From JBFLVN01 sp040758475 (lineage in GTDB: Bacteria; JAGRBM01), in the NCBI GenBank assembly GCA_040758475.1, contig JBFLVN010000146.1, positions 1-9,220 of the forward strand: DNA of 9,220 nucleotides. Direction: 5' to 3'. Positions 5,673 to 9,220 of the stretch are shown here, piece after piece (position 1 is the first letter of the stretch; each line of letters starts with the position of its first letter). Below the pieces are notes generated by a model. The model did not search any database, was not told the origin of the DNA, and saw only the letters and a program-made list of their open reading frames with translations. Made by a program: the position numbers and the translations under genes.

Positions 5673-6062
5673 TTATTTCCTTACCAGATAGATCGCCTTC
5701 TGGCTCCCCTCGCGATAAACTGAAATTACCTCGTTGCTCAGGGGCAGGACGCTGTAGACGTCTTCCCCTGTTTCTGCCGAAAGCCGGAGCACGCCGCCGC
5801 GGGCAAGTTCAAAGCGCCCTTGGCCCACGATCCCGTCGTCCCCTTGGGCGACGAACGATCCTTCCGAGAACTGGACGTCGAAGCGGCGGGTTTCTTCCAC
5901 CAGGCCGTCTCCGCCGTCTTCGTAGAGCCGGGCGCTCCACTCGCCATCGAGGGCGAGGGGGGCCTTGGCCCGGGCACCGGCGTGGATGGCAACCCCGGCC
6001 ACCGCCGTGACGATCACGGCCGCGCCAAGAGTCCTTCGGAAGAGTTTCGAGCTGCGTGCCAT
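5673..6062 (-). CDS. Small predicted exported protein of unknown function
   Basis: 129 residues, not recognised. The N-terminus looks like a Sec signal peptide: basic start (MARSSKLFRRT), hydrophobic stretch at about 12-26 (LGAAVIVTAVAGVAI), and an ARA/K signal-peptidase-I-like site after residue 32. There is no Cys, so it is not a lipoprotein. The mature part of about 97 residues is rich in short alternating polar/hydrophobic segments typical of beta strands. It opens with LDGEWSARLYEDG, similar to the G-x-W opening of lipocalin-like and other small beta-barrel proteins. It ends SVLPLSNEVISVYREGSQKA then IYLVRK. The start is ATG at 6062-6060, with AGAGGA close upstream and GGAGG 10 nt upstream. 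It is divergent from rsmE. A periplasmic or surface location is likely; function is unknown. Confidence 0.65.
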   Translation of the reverse strand: MARSSKLFRRTLGAAVIVTAVAGVAIHAGARAKAPLALDGEWSARLYEDGGDGLVEETRRFDVQFSEGSFVAQGDDGIVGQGRFELARGGVLRLSAETGEDVYSVLPLSNEVISVYREGSQKAIYLVRK

Positions 6063-6311
6063 TTTCCTCTGCCCTCCACGCTCACCACGGAGTCATTGAA
6101 TCACCACGGCATATTCCAAGAGGCGTGCCAAGATCACGAATTAGCATAAGTACATGAAATTACAGGGATTTTTAATCTTAAATTAATGTAAGGCGATGGG
6201 TTTTCTCATTTTGATACCAAAATTAATTCTCAATTTGAGAATTTAATGAGAAAACGCCCCGGATTAAGACGGAGATTTCCAGAAAATTTGGGGAGAAACT
6301 ATAAGGAAGCC
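6063..6311. promoter_or_regulatory. Divergent AT-rich intergenic region between the exported-protein gene and rsmE
   Basis: 249 bp separating the leftward genes from the rightward genes. By hand count 6151-6250 is about 26% G+C, against a clearly GC-rich surrounding. It should hold promoters for both directions. Candidate elements such as TTGATA (6211-6216) have no well-spaced -10 partner, so I assign no exact promoter. Overlapping palindromes occupy 6200-6255. No consensus DnaA box was found here. Confidence 0.6.
6200..6255. repeat. Overlapping inverted repeats with four TTCTCA-type half-sites (possible operator)
   Basis: The inner palindrome AATTCTCAATTTGAGAATT (6225-6243) has perfect 9-bp arms around one central base. 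An outer pair, GTTTTCTCATT (6200-6210) and AATGAGAAAAC (6245-6255), is a perfect 11-bp inverted repeat. Both share the core TTCTCA/TGAGAA, giving four half-sites, two in each orientation. This suggests a dimeric repressor or activator site controlling rsmE and/or the divergent gene. The regulator cannot be named. Confidence 0.55.
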
Positions 6312-7043
6312 ATGCACCGGTTCCTGCTCGACGAGCGCTCGAACTTCGAAGGCACTAGCGCCCTCCTCTCGCCCGCCCTCCAGCGCCACCTCAAGGCCGC
6401 ACGGGTTTCTGCTTCGGAAACCTTCATCCTCTCAGACCCCGAAACGGGGAAAGCCTTCGAGTGCGTCCTCGATCCGGCCACGCGGGGAAGGGCCCTCGTC
6501 CAAAAGCCCGTGACCCTCGTGGGGACGGGGCCCGTCGAAATTTCCCTGGCCCTCGGCCTCACCAAAGCGGAAACCCTGGAGACGGCCGTGGCGGGGGCGA
6601 CGGAACTGGGGGCCGCGCGCATCTGTCTTTTTTCGTGCGGCCGGAGTCCGCCGGTCAAAGCGCGCCTCGACCGCCTCGAAAAAATCGCCGCCGGCGCCGC
6701 CGAAGTGGCGGGGAGAAAATCGCCGCCCGTCCTCGAAGGGCCCATCTCCTTAGAAGAGCTGGCCAAAACGGGCCTGGGGGCCGACCGGAAATTCATCTTG
6801 TGGGAAGAGTCGGGGGCGCGGGGGAGGGGGGCTTCCTTATACAAATTGCTTCGCGAAGGGCGGCCCGCTCCGAAAGTCACCCTCGTCACGGGGCCCGAAG
6901 GGGGATTTTCCGAAAAAGAAGTAGACGCCCTCGTGGCCGGGGGCTTTGAATGCTGCTCGCTCGGACCCCGAATCCTTCGGGCCGCCACGGCCCCGGCCGC
7001 CGCCATCGCCCTCGTTCAGGGGGTGTGGGGGGACCTTCAATAA
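6312..7043 (+). CDS. rsmE: RsmE-like 16S rRNA (uracil-1498-N3)-methyltransferase
   Basis: SPOUT-class methyltransferase that N3-methylates U1498 of 16S rRNA in the 30S subunit. 243 residues, usual family length. The N-terminal PUA-like part covers about 1-70 (MHRFLLDE...ALLSPALQRHLKAARV). The knotted SAM-binding domain follows, with LGLTKAETLE (81-90), ATELG (96-100), VTLVTGPEGGFSEKEVD (189-205) and SLGPRILRAATAP (216-228). Three usually conserved spots differ: Q-K-ATELG reads AGATELG, the EQ of A-EQ-x-x-R reads EV (AAEVAGR), and the RTETA of the C-terminal motif reads RAATA, losing the Glu. It may be a diverged RsmE or a relative with a shifted target. The start ATG 6312 has AAGGA 4 nt upstream. 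An in-frame ATG at 6246 lies in a palindrome and adds 22 unmatched residues. It is the first gene of the rightward block. Confidence 0.9.
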   Translation: MHRFLLDERSNFEGTSALLSPALQRHLKAARVSASETFILSDPETGKAFECVLDPATRGRALVQKPVTLVGTGPVEISLALGLTKAETLETAVAGATELGAARICLFSCGRSPPVKARLDRLEKIAAGAAEVAGRKSPPVLEGPISLEELAKTGLGADRKFILWEESGARGRGASLYKLLREGRPAPKVTLVTGPEGGFSEKEVDALVAGGFECCSLGPRILRAATAPAAAIALVQGVWGDLQ

Positions 7044-7052
7044 GTCCGCCCC

Positions 7053-7082
7053 TTTACAACTTCCGAAAAATCCAGTTAAAAT
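7053..7082 (+). promoter_or_regulatory. Candidate sigma-70 promoter for the zinc-ribbon/RDD gene
   Basis: TTTACA (7053-7058, one mismatch to TTGACA) and TAAAAT (7077-7082, one mismatch to TATAAT) are separated by 18 bp, just after the rsmE stop and about 45 bp before the start region of the next gene. The gap between the genes is AT-rich compared with the flanking coding DNA. Co-transcription with rsmE is also possible, since no terminator is visible between them. Confidence 0.4.
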
Positions 7083-7122
7083 CAATAGTTATATAGGTGA
7101 GGGTAAAGTTCCACTTGAACAT

Positions 7123-7126
7123 GGAG
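7123..7126 (+). promoter_or_regulatory. Shine-Dalgarno GGAG that decides the GTG start of the RDD gene
   Basis: GGAG lies 7 nt before GTG 7134 but only 1 nt before the in-frame TTG at 7128. The GTG is therefore the likely start, and the protein begins MRCPDCG, putting the zinc ribbon at the very N-terminus. Confidence 0.7.
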
Positions 7127-7133
7127 CTTGCCC

Positions 7134-9152
7134 GTGCGTTGCCCTGACTGCGGTTTCCTACTCCTCGATCCCAAATCCCACTGCCCCAAATGCGAGAAGA
7201 CTCTTCAGGAAAAACTGGAGAGGGCCATGCTCGCCTCCTCCGATGATCCGGCGGTCGAATCCGTGGAGAGTCCGCCGGTCAGCGCGGAAACACCGCCCTC
7301 CGTCGAGCCGGTCTCCGAGGCCGCGCTTTCCGTGGAAGTAGCGGTGGAGGCAGAGCCCGCGAGCGCTCCGCAAATCACGGAAACCGCGATGGAGAGCACC
7401 CCGCCGGTTTCCGAAACCGCTCCTTCAGTGGAAGCACCGTCAGTGAGCGAGCCGCCGGTGATGGCAGTAACAGAGGAGTCCGCCGGTCAAATCGCCGTGG
7501 AAGCGGCACCAACTGACGAACCCGCGCCGCTCGCGGCAGCGGCCATGGAAGAGTCCGCCGCTCAACCCCCCGTGGAAACCCCGGCGCCCAAACGCGCGCG
7601 GAAATCCAAGAAAGCGGCGCCGCCACGGAAGTACATCGAGCCCGAACTCTTCCCAAGACAAGCGTCCACGGAAATTCCCGCGGCCGCGGCGATCGAAGAA
7701 CCCAAGCCGGTGGTTGAAGTACCCGCTCCGGTGGCGGAAGAAATTCCGTTACCTCAAGCGGCGATGGGAGAGACTACCATCCGGACCATCGTCCAAGTGC
7801 CCACGGCTTCGCTTCCCGCAGAGGAACCTTCCGCGATTACCAACGTAGCGCGGGAAGAAGTGCAAGAATCTGGCGCCTTCGCCGAAATCACGGGCATACC
7901 CATCCCCATGCCCGAATCGGTGCAGGAATTTCTGCCGGAGCCGCCCGCTCCTCCCAAGAAAGAACAACTTCCCTCGACGGCGCTCCTGCGCGCCCAGATG
8001 GCCGAACCCTCCATCGAAGAGAGCCTCGCCGATCTTTCGATCAGCTTGTCTGGCGAGCGGCGCCCCGTCTCTTTTGCTTCCGTGACGGAAAGCGAGATCG
8101 AAGACGCCACCACCGGCATCTTCAACGTGCCGCCCGCGGCGCCGCCCGAAAAAGCGAAAGCCAAGAAAAAGAGGGGCCTGGAGGAAAATCCCCTGGCCGC
8201 CCGGGAAGAAAAAATTTCGCCCGAACCCCTGCGCCCCGCCGCCGCCAAGCCCGTTCCCATCGCTCCCGTAGCGCGGGCGAGCACGCCTCCGGTGGACGAA
8301 ATTTCCGATTGGTCCTATTCCGAATTCCGTCCTGACCTGGTGGTGGGCGGGCTCGCCGCGCCGCCGAAAATTTCAAAAGCCGAGAAAACGCTCATCCGCG
8401 GCCGGCCCCTGCCGGAGGAAAAATCCGCTCCGTCCCTCGACCGCTTCGCCACGACGGGGTGGGTGACGACCGGGGAGGAAAAAGCGGGCGAGTCCCCGGA
8501 CATCTACTCTGTCTCTCAAGAACTAGCCGCCGAAGCGTTCCCTCCGGCGCCGGTGGCGGCGGCACAGCCGGGTGCGCCTCTCATCCCCGCGACGCAGATT
8601 TCCTTCCCCGATTTCCGGGAGGAAGAAGCTACCGGGACGGCCGATTACCCCACGGCCGAAATCGTGGGGGACGCGAGCACGCGCCATTCCATGCGTCTAA
8701 AGCGCGGAAAACCCACGCTCAAAGGAAAGGCGCTTGGCCGAAAGCTCATTGCTTTTGGCGTGGACAACGCGCTCACGTTCTCTCTCGCGGTGATTTTCTT
8801 ACTCAGCGCCCACCTGGCCACGGGCGCCCCGGTTTCCAGGGAAGCGGGCGGGCCGGGCTGGATCGTCACTTTCTTCATCGCCATCGCCCTTCGCGGCGTG
8901 ATCGACGCTTGTTACCAGATCGGCTGCATGGCCCTCATGGGCAAAACCTACGGCGAGAGCCTCATGGGGCTCCAGGTTCTTGGGGAAGGAAACGCCCCCA
9001 AGCCGACCCTCGCCCAGGCCGCGCGCCGGTGGGCGTGGGAGTACGCCCTCACTTTCGGAATTTGCTGGGGCTACCTCACCTGCCGCCGCGACCGGGACGG
9101 CCGGGCCATTCAGGATTTGAAATCCGGGACCAAGCTCGTACCGGCGGGGTGA
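7134..9152 (+). CDS. Zinc-ribbon and RDD-domain membrane protein with long low-complexity linker
   Basis: 672 residues in three parts. (1) N-terminal zinc ribbon: C3, C6, C17, C20 (CPDC...CPKC). (2) About 500 residues of low-complexity Pro/Ala/Glu/Ser/Val sequence, strongly acidic at first, with degenerate repeats (SPPVSAETPPSVE, STPPVSETAPSVE; EESAGQIAVEAAP, EESAAQPPVETPAP) and short basic patches (KRARKSKKAAPPRK; KAKAKKKRG). It is probably disordered. (3) A C-terminal RDD domain (about 530-672) with R536 and D544 in ALGRKLIAFGVDN, three probable membrane helices (about 538-562, 576-601, 632-650), GKTYGESLMGLQVL (603-616) and the closing IQDLKSGTKLV with D661. RDD proteins are mostly uncharacterised; some act in ion transport or envelope functions. 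There is no signal peptide, so the ribbon and linker are probably cytoplasmic. It lies 90 bp after rsmE. Its function is unknown; domain calls are firm, the start is likely. Confidence 0.88.
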   Translation: MRCPDCGFLLLDPKSHCPKCEKTLQEKLERAMLASSDDPAVESVESPPVSAETPPSVEPVSEAALSVEVAVEAEPASAPQITETAMESTPPVSETAPSVEAPSVSEPPVMAVTEESAGQIAVEAAPTDEPAPLAAAAMEESAAQPPVETPAPKRARKSKKAAPPRKYIEPELFPRQASTEIPAAAAIEEPKPVVEVPAPVAEEIPLPQAAMGETTIRTIVQVPTASLPAEEPSAITNVAREEVQESGAFAEITGIPIPMPESVQEFLPEPPAPPKKEQLPSTALLRAQMAEPSIEESLADLSISLSGERRPVSFASVTESEIEDATTGIFNVPPAAPPEKAKAKKKRGLEENPLAAREEKISPEPLRPAAAKPVPIAPVARASTPPVDEISDWSYSEFRPDLVVGGLAAPPKISKAEKTLIRGRPLPEEKSAPSLDRFATTGWVTTGEEKAGESPDIYSVSQELAAEAFPPAPVAAAQPGAPLIPATQISFPDFREEEATGTADYPTAEIVGDASTRHSMRLKRGKPTLKGKALGRKLIAFGVDNALTFSLAVIFLLSAHLATGAPVSREAGGPGWIVTFFIAIALRGVIDACYQIGCMALMGKTYGESLMGLQVLGEGNAPKPTLAQAARRWAWEYALTFGICWGYLTCRRDRDGRAIQDLKSGTKLVPAG

Positions 9153-9175
9153 CTTCCACTACAGCCAATATAGAA

Positions 9176-9203
9176 GGGGCGCGGAAAAACGCGCCCCATT
9201 TCA
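9176..9203 (+). terminator. Intrinsic terminator after the RDD gene
   Basis: GGGGCGCG (9176-9183), loop GAAAAA, CGCGCCCC (9190-9197) is a perfect 8-bp GC stem followed by ATTTCATTT. It starts 23 bp past the stop codon. It is the best terminator in the window and ends the rightward rsmE-RDD unit. Confidence 0.8.
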
Positions 9204-9220
9204 TTTAAAGATTGCAGGGT

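Noticed and set aside
5546..6010. Plus-strand open frame beginning MFHVEH
   Set aside because: Its first codons are simply the parS palindrome read as protein. The rest is Arg/Pro/Gly-rich and antisense to the small exported-protein gene.
6246..6311. 22-residue N-terminal extension of RsmE from ATG 6246
   Set aside because: The ATG lies inside an inverted repeat with no Shine-Dalgarno. ATG 6312 has AAGGA and gives the usual family N-terminus.

Overview
The window is GC-rich bacterial chromosome with strong Shine-Dalgarno signals and several GTG starts. It looks like core genome: I see no mobile element, phage gene, CRISPR array, tRNA or rRNA. The phylum cannot be fixed from the sequence. A fused HisIE, a yqeY-dnaG-rpoD block and parS sites of the TGTTCCACGTGGAACA type fit many GC-rich Gram-negative or poorly cultivated lineages.

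Left part, minus strand (5246 down to 1), read in transcription order: hisF, hisIE, yqeY, dnaG, then the first 327 codons of rpoD, cut by the window edge. yqeY-dnaG-rpoD is a version of the macromolecular-synthesis operon (translation-linked protein, primase, primary sigma factor). Here two histidine genes sit directly upstream, and no rpsU is present between hisIE and yqeY. The 249-bp yqeY-dnaG gap carries two consensus DnaA boxes in tandem.

Middle part (5247-6311): a 426-bp stretch without a convincing gene holds two identical perfect 16-bp parS palindromes (5325-5340 and 5547-5562) and two other inverted repeats. Next is a small predicted exported protein on the minus strand (5673-6062). 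Then comes a divergent, very AT-rich intergenic region (6063-6311) with overlapping palindromes around 6200-6255.

Right part, plus strand: an RsmE-like 16S rRNA methyltransferase (6312-7043), then a 672-residue protein (7134-9152) with an N-terminal zinc ribbon, about 500 residues of low-complexity linker and a C-terminal three-helix RDD membrane domain. An intrinsic terminator closes this unit.

The most interesting signal is the combination of two parS sites, a tandem DnaA-box pair and a switch of gene orientation (all genes leftward before about 6.1 kb, all rightward after). This suggests an origin-proximal segregation region. It does not prove an origin. I found no clearly new multi-gene system.
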